Source: Alkalicoccus urumqiensis | GTDB lineage: Bacteria > Bacillota > Bacilli > Bacillales > Salisediminibacteriaceae | Length of the DNA: 64,000 nt | Direction: 5' to 3' | Assembly: GCF_002993335.1 (NCBI RefSeq) | Contig: NZ_PVNS01000001.1 | Location: 248,001 to 312,000 of the forward strand | Shown: piece after piece, positions 1 through 8,351 of the stretch | Layout: each line of letters starts with the position of its first letter | Numbering within the stretch: position 1 is the stretch's first letter | The notes under the pieces: generated by a model | What the model saw: the letters and a program-made list of their open reading frames with translations, nothing else | Database searches by the model: none | What the model was told of the DNA's origin: nothing | Position numbers and translations under genes: made by a program

Positions 1-637
1 CGGTGCGCACCGCCTGAGAGACGACCGGTTCGGCGTCTCTGCCAGCGCCGAATACGTACAGTTTCGGCTTCGGCATAATGCATTCGTAGATGAGCATGCT
101 GCCGCCTTCAGTGATAACGGCGGCGGTTTCTTTGTCGGTCTGCAGCGACACGAGCTTTTCCCGCTCTACTTCCGACAGCGTAATGGCGCCGTTTCCGCCG
201 ATCCGTTTTCCTTCCGGCGTGTAGAGAACTGTTGCCTCGCCGCTTCCTGTCCTTTTCAGCTGGACTACCGGCCGGTTGTTCTCCAGTTCCGTGAGCATGC
301 GCTGCCAGATAGAGGAGGGATGCATGTGGACGGGTTCCAAAAGCACGCGGATGCTGCCGTTGCAGCCGGCACCCTGTCCCCAGCCGAGGTCATCCTCGGA
401 GCGGAGATCGTACGTCACCACCTGCGGACTGCCGCTGTGCAGAACCGCTTCTGCGGCATACGATAAGTCCTCTTCCACACAGCCTCCGCTTATCAGCCCG
501 GACCACGTGCCGTCTTTCGCAAAAAACATTTTCGCTCCCGCTTTCCGGTAGGCCGAGCCCTCCACCTCAATTACTGCTGCCAGGACACCGCTTCCTTCCT
601 GCTGCATCGTTTTCAACAGCCGGTGCATATCACTCAT
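1..637 (-). CDS. XdhC/CoxI-family molybdenum hydroxylase maturation factor (partial, C-terminus outside window)
   Basis: About 212 residues are visible, reading leftward off the window edge. Members of this family deliver and sulfurate the Mo cofactor for xanthine dehydrogenase-type enzymes; that is family knowledge. The N-terminal XdhC_CoxI domain shows GSAYRKAGAKM near residue 27 and GLISGGCVEEDL near residue 47. A Rossmann-like second domain begins at KPKLYVFGAGRDAEPV, where the window cuts the gene. The chosen start, ATG at 637, lies 8 nt after AAAGGAGT and overlaps the stop of the upstream 2Fe-2S subunit as ATGA, so translation is probably coupled. It is the fourth gene of the operon FAD, Mo, 2Fe-2S, XdhC. 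In B. subtilis the equivalent pucA is first in its operon, so the order differs here. Confidence 0.9.
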   Translation of the reverse strand, partial: MSDMHRLLKTMQQEGSGVLAAVIEVEGSAYRKAGAKMFFAKDGTWSGLISGGCVEEDLSYAAEAVLHSGSPQVVTYDLRSEDDLGWGQGAGCNGSIRVLLEPVHMHPSSIWQRMLTELENNRPVVQLKRTGSGEATVLYTPEGKRIGGNGAITLSEVEREKLVSLQTDKETAAVITEGGSMLIYECIMPKPKLYVFGAGRDAEPVVSQAVRT

Positions 638-1119
638 CGGACCGCACTCCTTTCATGAGATTCTTTCACACTCAGCCGCTCCAGAACGCGGTGCATTCCG
701 CCGTATCCGGTGCAGCGGCACAAGTTGCCGGTAAGCCCTTCTTCCAGCTCTTCTCTCGTCCTCTCCCGGTCCTGCCGGAGCATACCGGTCAGACTGACGA
801 CCATCCCCGGCGTACAGTAGCCGCACTGCATCGCTCCTTCTTCTAAAAACGCCTCGGTAATGTCCGTGTCCCGGATTCCCTCAATCGTCTCGATCTCCCT
901 GCCGCTGCACTGATACGCCATCAGCAGGCACGCATTCATTGCGCGGCCGTCGACAAGCACCATACAGGCACCGCAGCGGCCGATTTCGCAGGAAATTTTC
1001 GTGCCCTTCAGCTGAAGATCCTCCCTTAAAATATCGATGAGGCGCCGGGAGCCATCCGCCGGCACAACCACATCACTTCCATTGATCGAAAGCGTATATT
1101 CCGCCGTTTTCTCTGTCAT
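634..1119 (-). CDS. Molybdenum hydroxylase (xanthine dehydrogenase-type) 2Fe-2S subunit
   Basis: 161 residues, the normal size for the small electron-transfer subunit (B. subtilis PucE, CoxS, XdhC-type). The N-terminal plant-type ferredoxin cluster is ligated by Cys44, Cys49, Cys52 (CEIGRCGAC) and Cys64. The C-terminal all-helical 2Fe-2S domain has CGYC and CRCTGY. It passes electrons from the Mo site to FAD in the cytoplasm. The start overlaps the Mo-subunit stop (ATGA at 1119-1116) and its own stop overlaps the xdhC-like start, so the complex is translated as a coupled unit. Family assignment is firm; the substrate (xanthine, hypoxanthine or another N-heterocycle) cannot be read from this subunit. 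Confidence 0.95.
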   Translation of the reverse strand: MTEKTAEYTLSINGSDVVVPADGSRRLIDILREDLQLKGTKISCEIGRCGACMVLVDGRAMNACLLMAYQCSGREIETIEGIRDTDITEAFLEEGAMQCGYCTPGMVVSLTGMLRQDRERTREELEEGLTGNLCRCTGYGGMHRVLERLSVKESHERSAVR

Positions 1120-3395
1120 CCTGTCTCCGCCCCTTCTGCATCCATCCAGGCTTCCAGCAGCGCTTCCTCCCGGATGAGCTTCTCCCGCTCCACCGGAAGC
1201 TTCGTCACCCGTACACCTGCCGCCTGGTAAATCGCTTCACATATCGCCGGTGCAAGCGCCACCGACCCGATTTCCCCGACACCGCGGGGCCCGTAGGTAT
1301 CCCCCTCCGGCAGCCTCTCCACCGCCTCGACGGCCTGGTGCTTCGGCACGTCCTGAATCGTCGGGATCAAGTACGCATCCAGATTTCCCGTCTGGTACAC
1401 CCCGTCATTCATCACCGCATCCTCCGTCAGCGTAAACCCGAGCGCCATAATACTCCCGCCCTCGATCTGACCGAGGTAGCCGAGCGGATTGACGACACTT
1501 CCTGCAGCCACCGCATGATCCGCTCCCGTCACTCTCACCGTACCGGTCAGCTGATTCACCTCTACCTCCGCGATCACTGCCGTCGACCCGTAGAGAAAAT
1601 GACCTCCCATAACTGGATCCGGTGTCAGCGGAAAGTGAAACTCCGTGCTTTCTTTCAGTGATCCTTCGGCTGCCAGGCGGCGGTAGGAAACGAGAAGCGC
1701 TCCGCTTTTTTTGTGGCGGATGCCTTCTGCTCCGGTTTCCATGTTTTCCACGGCTGCGCCGGTAAGTGCCGACGCCCGTTTAAAAAGAGTATTTTTAAAT
1801 GGCGGGACGAGGTACTCGAGCGCCTGCCAAATCATATTTGTCGATCGGGACGCTGTGGATGAACCGCTTTTCGGAACGGTACTCGTATCGCCTATCGTCA
1901 TCAGAAGGTCGTTTTCTGCGCAGTGGAAATGACGCAGCAGCATGATCTCAAGCGTGCCGACAAGCCCCTGGCCGAACTCCTCGTGGCCGAATGCCGCTTC
2001 GATCTTTCCTTCCGGCGTCAGGCGGAGTTCGCCGCCCGCCGGATCCGGAATGCCGTAGCCGAGACCCGAACCGTGCATCGCAATCGATGCGCCGGTGCCG
2101 CGGACGATCCACGGCTCCTGTTTATCCCGCGAAAACGACGGACGCTTCCAGAGCGGGGACTGCTGCACCGCTTCCCATACCCCGCGCGGCCCGTCATTCG
2201 GCGCCACTCGCTGGCCGAGCGGTCCGGGGTCGTTTTCCTGACGGAGGTTCCGCCGCCGCATTTCCCACGGATCGACGCCGAGCTTTTCCGCGAGCCGGTC
2301 CATCTGGCCTTCGAGCGCAAACAGCGCCTGATTGCCGCCGAACCCCCGGAATTCTCCGGAGATGCCGTTGTTGGTGTAGACCGCCAATCCTTCGATGCGC
2401 ACGTTCGGCATAATGTAGCCGCTGATCGTATGCTCCGTCGCAAACTGGAGCACCGGGCCGCCAAGTGTCGCGTAGGCGCCCGTGTCGGAAACAAGCAGCG
2501 CCTCGTGCGCGGTAATAAGCCCGTCTTTATCCACGCCGGTCCGCATCGTGATTTTCATTGGATGGCGCTTTAAGCCGGCGCGGACGGACTCTTTCCGGCT
2601 GTAATGAATCTTGACCGGCTGTCCGGTGGCAAGCGCGAGAAGCGCCCCGAACGGCTGGACATTCAGCTCATCCTTCCCGCCGAAGGAGCCGCCGATCGGA
2701 CTGGAGACGATACGGATCTGCTCCTCCTCCCAGCCGAGAATCCGGCTCAGCTGCATCCGGTCTTTGTATCCGTGCTGCGTCGGCGCATACACCGTCAGCG
2801 TTCCATCCGTTTCGGGAACGAATAAGCCGCCCTCCATTTCCATAAACACATGCATCTGCCTCGGCGTTTCATACGTTTCCTCCACGACGACCGCCGCTTC
2901 TGCAAATCCGGCCTGGATATCGCCGCGTTCATGAAACGTTTCATGAAGAATGTTTCCGTCCGGATGAAGTTTAACGGCCTCGGGATGGAGCGCTTTCTCC
3001 GGGGTATCAAGCACCGGGAGCGGCTCCACGTCGATCGTAATGACGTCGAGCGCCGCCTGGGCAATTTCCGGCGTATCGGCTGCCACTGCAGCGACCGCAT
3101 CCGCTTCAAACCGGATGTGGTCCCGGACGAACACCGGCTGGTTCGGGTCGGCAATGCCGAACCCGTTCAGACCCGGCACGTCGTCTGCCGTAAGCACTGC
3201 CCGGACGCCGGGCATCGCTTCTGCCTCTGCTGTGTAAACCCGCCGGAGCCTGGCGTGGGGGATGCCGCTCCGTTTTACCCGTGCATGAAGACACCCCGGC
3301 ACTTCTTTGTCCGTTAAATATTGAAACGAGCCGTCGATCTTGGCACTGCCGTCGGGGCGTTTCCGCCACGAAGCCGCTGTGTCATTGAGCTTCAA
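1116..3395 (-). CDS. Molybdenum hydroxylase (xanthine dehydrogenase-type) Mo-cofactor binding subunit
   Basis: About 759 residues, the usual size of PucD/XdhB-type large subunits. Domains in order are the a/b hammerhead (KIDGSFQYLTDKEVPG near the start) and the molybdopterin-binding core. Core motifs are GGSFGGKDE, EFRGFGGNQ, HEEFGQG and the C-terminal GPRGVGE, whose Glu is the family's catalytic base. The frame is open further upstream, to an ATG at 3482, but that would overlap the FAD gene by 100 bp. I prefer TTG at 3395, which sits 10 nt after AAGGAG and overlaps the FAD-subunit stop by 14 nt; GTG at 3404 is possible but too close to the ribosome site. The hydroxylation substrate is inferred to be a purine from the purine-themed neighbourhood, not proven. 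Confidence 0.93.
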   Translation of the reverse strand: MKLNDTAASWRKRPDGSAKIDGSFQYLTDKEVPGCLHARVKRSGIPHARLRRVYTAEAEAMPGVRAVLTADDVPGLNGFGIADPNQPVFVRDHIRFEADAVAAVAADTPEIAQAALDVITIDVEPLPVLDTPEKALHPEAVKLHPDGNILHETFHERGDIQAGFAEAAVVVEETYETPRQMHVFMEMEGGLFVPETDGTLTVYAPTQHGYKDRMQLSRILGWEEEQIRIVSSPIGGSFGGKDELNVQPFGALLALATGQPVKIHYSRKESVRAGLKRHPMKITMRTGVDKDGLITAHEALLVSDTGAYATLGGPVLQFATEHTISGYIMPNVRIEGLAVYTNNGISGEFRGFGGNQALFALEGQMDRLAEKLGVDPWEMRRRNLRQENDPGPLGQRVAPNDGPRGVWEAVQQSPLWKRPSFSRDKQEPWIVRGTGASIAMHGSGLGYGIPDPAGGELRLTPEGKIEAAFGHEEFGQGLVGTLEIMLLRHFHCAENDLLMTIGDTSTVPKSGSSTASRSTNMIWQALEYLVPPFKNTLFKRASALTGAAVENMETGAEGIRHKKSGALLVSYRRLAAEGSLKESTEFHFPLTPDPVMGGHFLYGSTAVIAEVEVNQLTGTVRVTGADHAVAAGSVVNPLGYLGQIEGGSIMALGFTLTEDAVMNDGVYQTGNLDAYLIPTIQDVPKHQAVEAVERLPEGDTYGPRGVGEIGSVALAPAICEAIYQAAGVRVTKLPVEREKLIREEALLEAWMDAEGAETG

Positions 3396-4248
3396 CGAAT
3401 CCACGCTCCTTTCTGTACCATTCACCGACAATGAGGTTCGCCGCCACCCGTTTTTTGTATTCGGAAGACGCAAACACATCACCCGGCGGCTGAAATTCCC
3501 GTTTGATCTGATCGTGCATCAGCGCGGGGAAAAGCTTCCGGGAAGAGGAGCGCAGAAACAGCGCCTCGGCACCATGAAGCCTTGCCGGTACAGCGCTCCC
3601 GCCGCCCGCTGCCAGTTTGGCATCGTACACACTGCCGGAAGCATCTGTCAGAATCATTCCTGCCACTGTCACCTGGGATGGGATAAACGTTTCTCTTCTT
3701 CCCGTTTTGACAAAGAAAGAGAGTGTCCCTTCCGGCCGCTCCCTGATCGGAATGGCGATTTCCAGCAGCAGTCTCATCGGCGCCTTTTCTTCCTGCACCC
3801 ACTCCTCCACCGGCTGTTCGATGATCTGTGTTCCGTCATACCAGCGGAACACCGCTTCATAAACGAGCAGCACCGGCAGTGTGTCTCCGACCGCGCTCAT
3901 AATATTTCCGCCGATCGTTGCCTGATGGCGGATCGATGGCGCTGCGATGCGTGAGCAGGCTTCCTGAAGAAGCGGGACCCGCTCCAGAACGAGCGGACTT
4001 TCTATAAGATCCGAGAGCAGTGTGAGGGAACCGATCACAAGATGACGGCTATCTTCCTGAATCGATGCGTGCATTTCCGGCACGTCATCGAGTGCAATCA
4101 GATTCGCCGGCTGGTGCTCCCCGTTTTCCCACTGGGTCCGCAGCCAGGTCCCTCCGGCGACGAAACAGAAATCTTGCTTCAGCTGTGACGCGGTTTCCCA
4201 GGCTTCCTGCAGTCCGTCGGGTTTCCACACCTGTTTCGTCTGTACCAT
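3382..4248 (-). CDS. Molybdenum hydroxylase FAD-binding subunit
   Basis: 288 residues, matching CoxM/PucC-type flavin subunits (VAO/PCMH fold). The first FAD-binding motif is FVAGGTWL near residue 30 and the second is ATIGGNIMSAVGD near residue 110; the rest is the CO dehydrogenase flavoprotein C-terminal domain. It takes electrons from the 2Fe-2S subunit and hands them to NAD or another acceptor. It is the first gene of the operon: the ATG is preceded by AAGGAGGAGGCAGTACT, and about 300 bp separate it from a divergently transcribed amidase. Operon order FAD, Mo, FeS, XdhC with overlapping junctions makes a single transcript likely. Confidence 0.95.
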   Translation of the reverse strand: MVQTKQVWKPDGLQEAWETASQLKQDFCFVAGGTWLRTQWENGEHQPANLIALDDVPEMHASIQEDSRHLVIGSLTLLSDLIESPLVLERVPLLQEACSRIAAPSIRHQATIGGNIMSAVGDTLPVLLVYEAVFRWYDGTQIIEQPVEEWVQEEKAPMRLLLEIAIPIRERPEGTLSFFVKTGRRETFIPSQVTVAGMILTDASGSVYDAKLAAGGGSAVPARLHGAEALFLRSSSRKLFPALMHDQIKREFQPPGDVFASSEYKKRVAANLIVGEWYRKERGFVEAQ

Positions 4249-4318
4249 AGTACTGCCTCCTCCTTGAAATCTGTTGTATAAAACGTAGTAAATCCTACTG
4301 TACAGGCATACATGTAAA

Positions 4319-4347
4319 TTGACAGAAAATTCGTCAGGAAATATACC
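4319..4347 (+). promoter_or_regulatory. Candidate sigma-A promoter towards the amidase gene
   Basis: TTGACA at 4319-4324, a 17 bp spacer, then TATACC at 4342-4347, about 200 bp upstream of the amidase ATG. The 4249-4544 gap is the divergent control region for the molybdenum hydroxylase operon and the amidase. I found no clear riboswitch or terminator in it. The leftward promoter could not be placed with confidence. Confidence 0.45.
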
Positions 4348-4544
4348 GCACTATTTTACCGCGTCAGGTTATCTTTCAGACGCTGGAAGTACTGCGGCTC
4401 AGGGGATAACGGCTTCCATCTCGGTGTACGTGATGAAATCCGGGTACGATATTCCTCCAGTTCGTTGTACACTTTAACCAAAGACAGCGGAAGACGTTTT
4501 CGATACGCTGTAGAAAATAGAGAATAGGAAGGAAGTGGCGCGGG

Positions 4545-5687
4545 ATGAACAATGTCACGTATACACAGCCGGGAGTGTTCCGGGCCGGAGAGAGCGGACC
4601 GCTCCGGGGAATGAGCTTTGCGTTAAAAGATGTCTTTTCCATCCGCGGGGTGCGGAATACAGCAGGAAATCCGGACTGGTACCGGACGCACGGACCGGCG
4701 GCGGAAGATGCCCCGAGCGCGGCACTGCTTCTGGAAAACGGCGCTTCTCTTGCCGGCATGACACTCACCGATGAGCTGATGTTCAGCCTCCACGGGGAAA
4801 ATTATCACTACGGCACGCCGGAAAATCCGCGGGATCCAGCGCGCATTCCCGGCGGCTCCTCCAGCGGGTCTGCGGCTGCCGCCGCCTCCGGCGATGTCGA
4901 TTTCGCTGTCGGGACGGACACCGGCGGATCGGTCCGCGTGCCGTCGGCCTACTGCGGCTTGTACGGCTTCCGGCCGACACACGGAGCCGTGCCGATCGAC
5001 GGCGTCATTCCACTCGCTCCATCCTTTGATACGGTCGGCTGGATGAGCCGCTCGGAGGATCCTTTTTTCCGCGCCGGGGAAGCGCTGCTTCAGGAAACGC
5101 TGCCCGCCCGGGCCGGCAGCTTTCAGCCGATGCTCCCGGATCAGGCGTGGGCGCTGATCGATGAAGAGATAAAAGAAACGCTCCTGCCGCTGCTTCCGGC
5201 AGCGGATTCTGTGCCGCTTGCCGAGACCGGACCCGAGGACTGGGCTGCCGTTTTCCGCGTCATTCAGTCCTTTGAAATTCACGAAAACCACGGCGGATGG
5301 ATCGCCGAAACGAAGCCGGCCTTCGGCCCGGGCATCCGTGAACGGTTCGCCGCAGCCGGCAGCGTCACACTGGAAGAAAAGCAGCTGGCGGATGAAAAAC
5401 GCACAGCCTTTACCGCCGCTGTAGAAAAGCGTTTAGGCGGAGACGGCCTGCTGCTTCTGCCGACCGTGCCGGGGCCGGCGCCGCTCCGGGACCTTCCGGA
5501 CGAAGAAGTCGACCGCATCCGCCAGCGCACACTTCAGCTCTGCTCCATCGCGGGCCTTGCCGGGCTGCCGCAGGCCGTCGTCCCCGTGGAGACCAGACAC
5601 GGGTGGCTCAGCCTGTCTGTTATCGGCCCAAGGCATCAGGACGCCGCGCTTCTCGCCTGGGTCCGCCAGCACCTCGTAAAAAGCTGA
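4545..5687 (+). CDS. Amidase signature-family hydrolase
   Basis: 380 residues, at the short end of the amidase signature family (related to GatA, AtzF-type and AMI1-type amidases). The Ser-cisSer-Lys triad is visible: Lys28 in FALKDVF, the cis-Ser in PGGSSSGSA (residues 102-110) and the nucleophile Ser129 in GTDTGGSVR. The ATG at 4545 follows GGAAGGAAGT with a rather long spacing of about 12 nt. It hydrolyses a carboxamide in the cytoplasm; the substrate is unknown. Divergence from the molybdenum hydroxylase operon suggests a role in heterocycle or amide nitrogen release. It lacks the C-terminal domain of allophanate hydrolases. Confidence 0.88.
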   Translation: MNNVTYTQPGVFRAGESGPLRGMSFALKDVFSIRGVRNTAGNPDWYRTHGPAAEDAPSAALLLENGASLAGMTLTDELMFSLHGENYHYGTPENPRDPARIPGGSSSGSAAAAASGDVDFAVGTDTGGSVRVPSAYCGLYGFRPTHGAVPIDGVIPLAPSFDTVGWMSRSEDPFFRAGEALLQETLPARAGSFQPMLPDQAWALIDEEIKETLLPLLPAADSVPLAETGPEDWAAVFRVIQSFEIHENHGGWIAETKPAFGPGIRERFAAAGSVTLEEKQLADEKRTAFTAAVEKRLGGDGLLLLPTVPGPAPLRDLPDEEVDRIRQRTLQLCSIAGLAGLPQAVVPVETRHGWLSLSVIGPRHQDAALLAWVRQHLVKS

Positions 5688-5824
5688 ATCCAGGTGGAGA
5701 GTAACAGGACGACGAGTCCAAAGTGAGTCGAATATACCAATTATCTCCAACTATGTTTTCTCCTTTCCTTTGTGAGGTAATATGACAGAAATACCTTCTG
5801 TCATGGAAGGAAAGGAGGAACATC

Positions 5825-5992
5825 GTGGAAATTCCCGAACATTTGATTAAAGGCATGCACCTGACACACGGCATGAGCTTTGAAGCCTACCAGCAGTCCG
5901 TGGAACGAAAAATCCGTGTCGAAGAAGCCCGCGAAGACGAATACCAGCGGGCCCGTGACACCGTCCGCCGCGCCACCGCCACCCTGCGGTAA
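5825..5992 (+). CDS. Small conserved-looking protein, GTG start, function unknown
   Basis: A 55-residue frame opens with GTG at 5825, 6 nt after a near-perfect ribosome site AAAGGAGG, and ends at a TAA just before a strong terminator. The peptide begins MEIPEHLIKGMHLTHGMSFE and continues as a charged, probably helical segment rich in Arg, Glu and Ala. No signal peptide or membrane segment is seen. I do not recognise the family. The combination of strong SD and dedicated terminator argues that it is a real, well-translated small gene. Confidence 0.7.
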   Translation: MEIPEHLIKGMHLTHGMSFEAYQQSVERKIRVEEAREDEYQRARDTVRRATATLR

Positions 5993-6005
5993 ACATGGGC
6001 ATCAT

Positions 6006-6052
6006 AAAGAAGCTTCCGGAGATCGGTTTTCGATCTCCGGAAGCTTCTTTTC
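6006..6052 (+). terminator. Strong rho-independent terminator
   Basis: A perfect 20 bp inverted repeat (6006-6025 and 6031-6050, containing AAGCTTCCGGAGATCG) with a 5 nt loop, its right arm ending in TCTTT and continuing TTCC. It lies 14 nt after the small gene at 5825 and is symmetrical enough to work in both directions. Confidence 0.85.
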
Positions 6053-6223
6053 CTTACGCCGCCGGCGCTGCGGCTTTCATGAACCCATTGATGAACCGGC
6101 CGCCGGAAAGCCCGGCGGCCCATCTGCTTTCAGACTGTCTGCGGTGCTGGCAGAGGGCGGGCGGATCCGGCCCGCGGTCATTCCACGTTTTTATCCGGTT
6201 ATAAGGAGCGGAGGGAAAAAGTT

Positions 6224-6397
6224 CGGACCATCCCGGGGTGCCCACGGACCAGAATGACCCTTCCGCGGACCACGACGGGCTCGTATCGGAACAAAAACGC
6301 CTCCTGCCGGACCAACCTTGATTTATCGGACCACCTCTGCAGGAAATCGGAACAGGTTTGACCCCCTCGCGGACCAAAAAGCGAGCCTCCCGGACCA
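6224..6397 (-). repeat. Array of nine TGGTCCG heptamers with ~21 nt period (class B)
   Basis: On the top strand the word CGGACCA (CGGAACA twice) starts at 6224, 6245, 6266, 6287, 6308, 6327, 6348, 6370 and 6391. The intervals are 21, 21, 21, 21, 19, 21, 22 and 21 nt. Read on the minus strand this is TGGTCCG with 12-15 nt spacers that differ from one another. The same series occurs at 52723-52897. No protein-coding explanation fits, since the 19 and 22 nt steps break any reading frame. The 5993-6557 gap otherwise holds a terminator at each end, the array and an adjoining repeat module. Confidence 0.85.
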
Positions 6398-6409
6398 CCA
6401 TCCGCACGA

Positions 6410-6472
6410 ACAGAAAAGGAGGTTTTTAATGGTTCACCGTTTTCTTCCTGCACCTGCAGCCGCGCAGTACTG
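6410..6472 (-). repeat. Dispersed repeat end module (CGGCTGCAGGTGCAGG type)
   Basis: On the minus strand this reads GCGGCTGCAGGTGCAGGAAG, AAAACGGTGAACC and then CCTCCTTTTCTG. The same words in the same order occur at 20353-20452, 28078-28176 and 57965-58040 (minus). Here the module lies on the 5' side of the heptamer array in array orientation, whereas in the other copies it follows an array, so module order is permuted. Confidence 0.65.
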
Positions 6473-6481
6473 AATGTTAAA

Positions 6482-6521
6482 AAAAGCTGCCACAGCCGTG
6501 TTAACGGCCGTGGCAGCTTGT
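6482..6521 (-). terminator. Rho-independent terminator of the two-component operon
   Basis: AAGCTGCCAC (6484-6493) pairs with GTGGCAGCTT (6510-6519) with an inner GCC/GGC extension. Leftward it is followed by a run of seven T. It ends the minus-strand operon whose last gene stops at 6558. An almost identical stem terminates rocA at 10493-10534. Confidence 0.85.
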
Positions 6522-6557
6522 CATAGAAGGTGCTGCAGATGCCTTCTACATAACGGT

Positions 6558-7640
6558 TCAGCGCTGATCTGTCGAATCCGGAAGAAACAGGCGGAAGGAA
6601 TGCCTGGTCCCGTCGGAAAGAACGTCGACGTTTCCGGCATGCTGCTTTTCGATGATGTTTTTCACAATCGCAAGCCCCAGCCCGCTGCCGCCGGTCGTCC
6701 TGTTTCGTGACGCATCCGCCCGGTAAAACCGTTCAAACATCCACTTTCTGTCCTCTTCTGTCAGTTCCGGTCCGGGGGAGGTAACCCGAATTTCATACCC
6801 GTTTGAAACCGACTCTCCTTCCACCTCTACCGCACCCGCTCCTTCATAATGCTGATAGGCATTTTCGAGAAGATTCATAAATGCCTGCTGCATCCCTTTT
6901 TTATGCACAAAAGACGTTCCCGGGGCTGCTGCTGCGTGAAAGTGAATCCCTCTCTTCTCAAATTTCAGCCGGTACAGCTCCGCTGTTTCTTCGAGAAGCT
7001 TCCCCGGATCCAGCTGCTCTTTTTCCTCAAGAAGGGCCGCGGTCTGTTCATTCCACCGGCTCATTTCCTGCATCTGCTCCACCATGTCAATCAGCCGCTG
7101 GGATTCCTCATGCAGCGAATGATACAATTTAGGTTCTCCGGAGATGACTCCGTCCCGCATCGCTTCCAGATACCCGCTCACATTCGAGAGCGGGGTCCGC
7201 AGTTCGTGCGCCATATCATTCATCATCCGGGCCCGGGTTTCCTCATTTTCCCTCAGGCGGTCCCGCAGCTCATTGATGTGGCTGCTGAGCTGCTCGATTT
7301 CATAGAAAGCGGCCGTTGCTTCCAGCTGGTCATACCGGCCTGCTTTTAATTCATTCAGCGAAGCACCCAGCTGCTTGAGCGGACGCGTCATTTTTTTCGT
7401 GAAGAAATAATGAAAATAAGCCCCGGCCACGATGACAGCAGGCACGACAAACCAGAGAACTCCTGCAAGCTGTTCCCGGAAAACAGCTCCGCTCTGTTCT
7501 CCCTCTGCAGGCAGCTGGTCCACCAGGCTGCAGGCAGTGGCATAGATAAAATAACTGCTGATGGATAGAAGCACCGCAATAATGAGGGTGTGCACAGCCG
7601 TCAATTGAAAGATGAGGCTGGAACTTCGTTTATGGAACAA
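6558..7640 (-). CDS. Sensor histidine kinase
   Basis: About 360 residues from a TTG at 7640; no ATG lies near the regulator stop. The open frame extends to 7733, but that part is out-of-frame shadow of the response regulator. The N-terminus has one membrane segment (LTAVHTLIIAVLLSISSYF), a short external loop and a second segment (LWFVVPAVIVAGAYF). These are followed by a HAMP-like linker, the H-box MAHELRTPLSNVSGYL with the phospho-acceptor His, and the catalytic domain with NLLEN, ER-F-RAD and GGSGLGLAIV. It belongs to the classical HisKA/HATPase class. It overlaps the upstream response regulator by 11 nt and ends a five-gene operon with thiol-redox genes. The signal is unknown; envelope redox stress is an inference from the neighbours. 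Confidence 0.9.
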   Translation of the reverse strand: MFHKRSSSLIFQLTAVHTLIIAVLLSISSYFIYATACSLVDQLPAEGEQSGAVFREQLAGVLWFVVPAVIVAGAYFHYFFTKKMTRPLKQLGASLNELKAGRYDQLEATAAFYEIEQLSSHINELRDRLRENEETRARMMNDMAHELRTPLSNVSGYLEAMRDGVISGEPKLYHSLHEESQRLIDMVEQMQEMSRWNEQTAALLEEKEQLDPGKLLEETAELYRLKFEKRGIHFHAAAAPGTSFVHKKGMQQAFMNLLENAYQHYEGAGAVEVEGESVSNGYEIRVTSPGPELTEEDRKWMFERFYRADASRNRTTGGSGLGLAIVKNIIEKQHAGNVDVLSDGTRHSFRLFLPDSTDQR

Positions 7641-8319
7641 AACGATACCCCATTCCGCGCACCGTCTGAATCCGCTCGGGAGCAGACGGCGTTTTCTCAA
7701 TTTTTTCCCGGAGCTTCTTGATATGCGCATCAATGGTCCGGTCCATCACGACCGTTTCGTCGTTTGGGTGAATCTGCTCCATCAGCTGCTCCCGCGAGAG
7801 AACGATATCCGGGTGCTGCATAAAATAATACAGCAGACTGAATTCATATTTTGTCATCGGAACCTGCCTGTCGTGAAGCAGCACTTCCCCTCTGCGGGGT
7901 TTAATCACAAGTCCGTTATGGGCCACCCTCTGGCAGAGCATGCTGCCGCGCCGGAGCACCGCTTCCACCCGTGCCATCAGTTCATTGGGACTGAAGGGCT
8001 TTGTGATATAATCATCCGCCCCCATACGAAGCCCTGCGATTTTTTGTTCACTGCTCGTTTTGGCCGTGATCATAATGATCGATGTTTCATTCTGTTCCTG
8101 TTCCCGTATCCAGCTGCACAGTTCTTCTCCGCTCAGTTTAGGAAGCATTAAATCCAGCAGCACAAGGCAGGGAGCGTGGGACCGGAACAGTTCTTTCCCT
8201 TCCTCTCCATCCACTGCTGTGATGACTTCATAGTTTTCTTTCTGCAGATAAGTTTTGATCAGGTTCCGGATCATTTCATCGTCTTCAACGACAAGTACGA
8301 GCTGCTGCATGTCTATCAT
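7630..8319 (-). CDS. OmpR/PhoB-family response regulator
   Basis: 229 residues. The receiver domain (residues 6-120) has the acidic pair ED-DE, the phospho-acceptor Asp in LVLLDLMLPK, Thr in IIMITAK and Lys in ITKPFS. The C-terminal winged helix (about 135-229) ends with the typical PERIQTVRGMGYRFVP. It is the partner of the overlapping histidine kinase. Thirty-two bases separate it from the TlpA-like gene upstream, so it is probably co-transcribed with the ccdA cluster. Its targets are not visible. Confidence 0.93.
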   Translation of the reverse strand: MIDMQQLVLVVEDDEMIRNLIKTYLQKENYEVITAVDGEEGKELFRSHAPCLVLLDLMLPKLSGEELCSWIREQEQNETSIIMITAKTSSEQKIAGLRMGADDYITKPFSPNELMARVEAVLRRGSMLCQRVAHNGLVIKPRRGEVLLHDRQVPMTKYEFSLLYYFMQHPDIVLSREQLMEQIHPNDETVVMDRTIDAHIKKLREKIEKTPSAPERIQTVRGMGYRFVP

Positions 8320-8351
8320 CCTTTAATTTTCTTAGTCTCTGTACCTGCAGT

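Noticed and set aside
1923-2573. 216-codon frame antisense to the molybdenum hydroxylase large subunit
   Set aside because: GC-rich antisense shadow with no start signal; the minus-strand gene carries all family motifs.
6224-6397. CRISPR array interpretation of the heptamer repeats
   Set aside because: The repeated word is only 7 bp with 12-15 nt spacers, far below CRISPR repeat and spacer sizes, and there are no cas genes.
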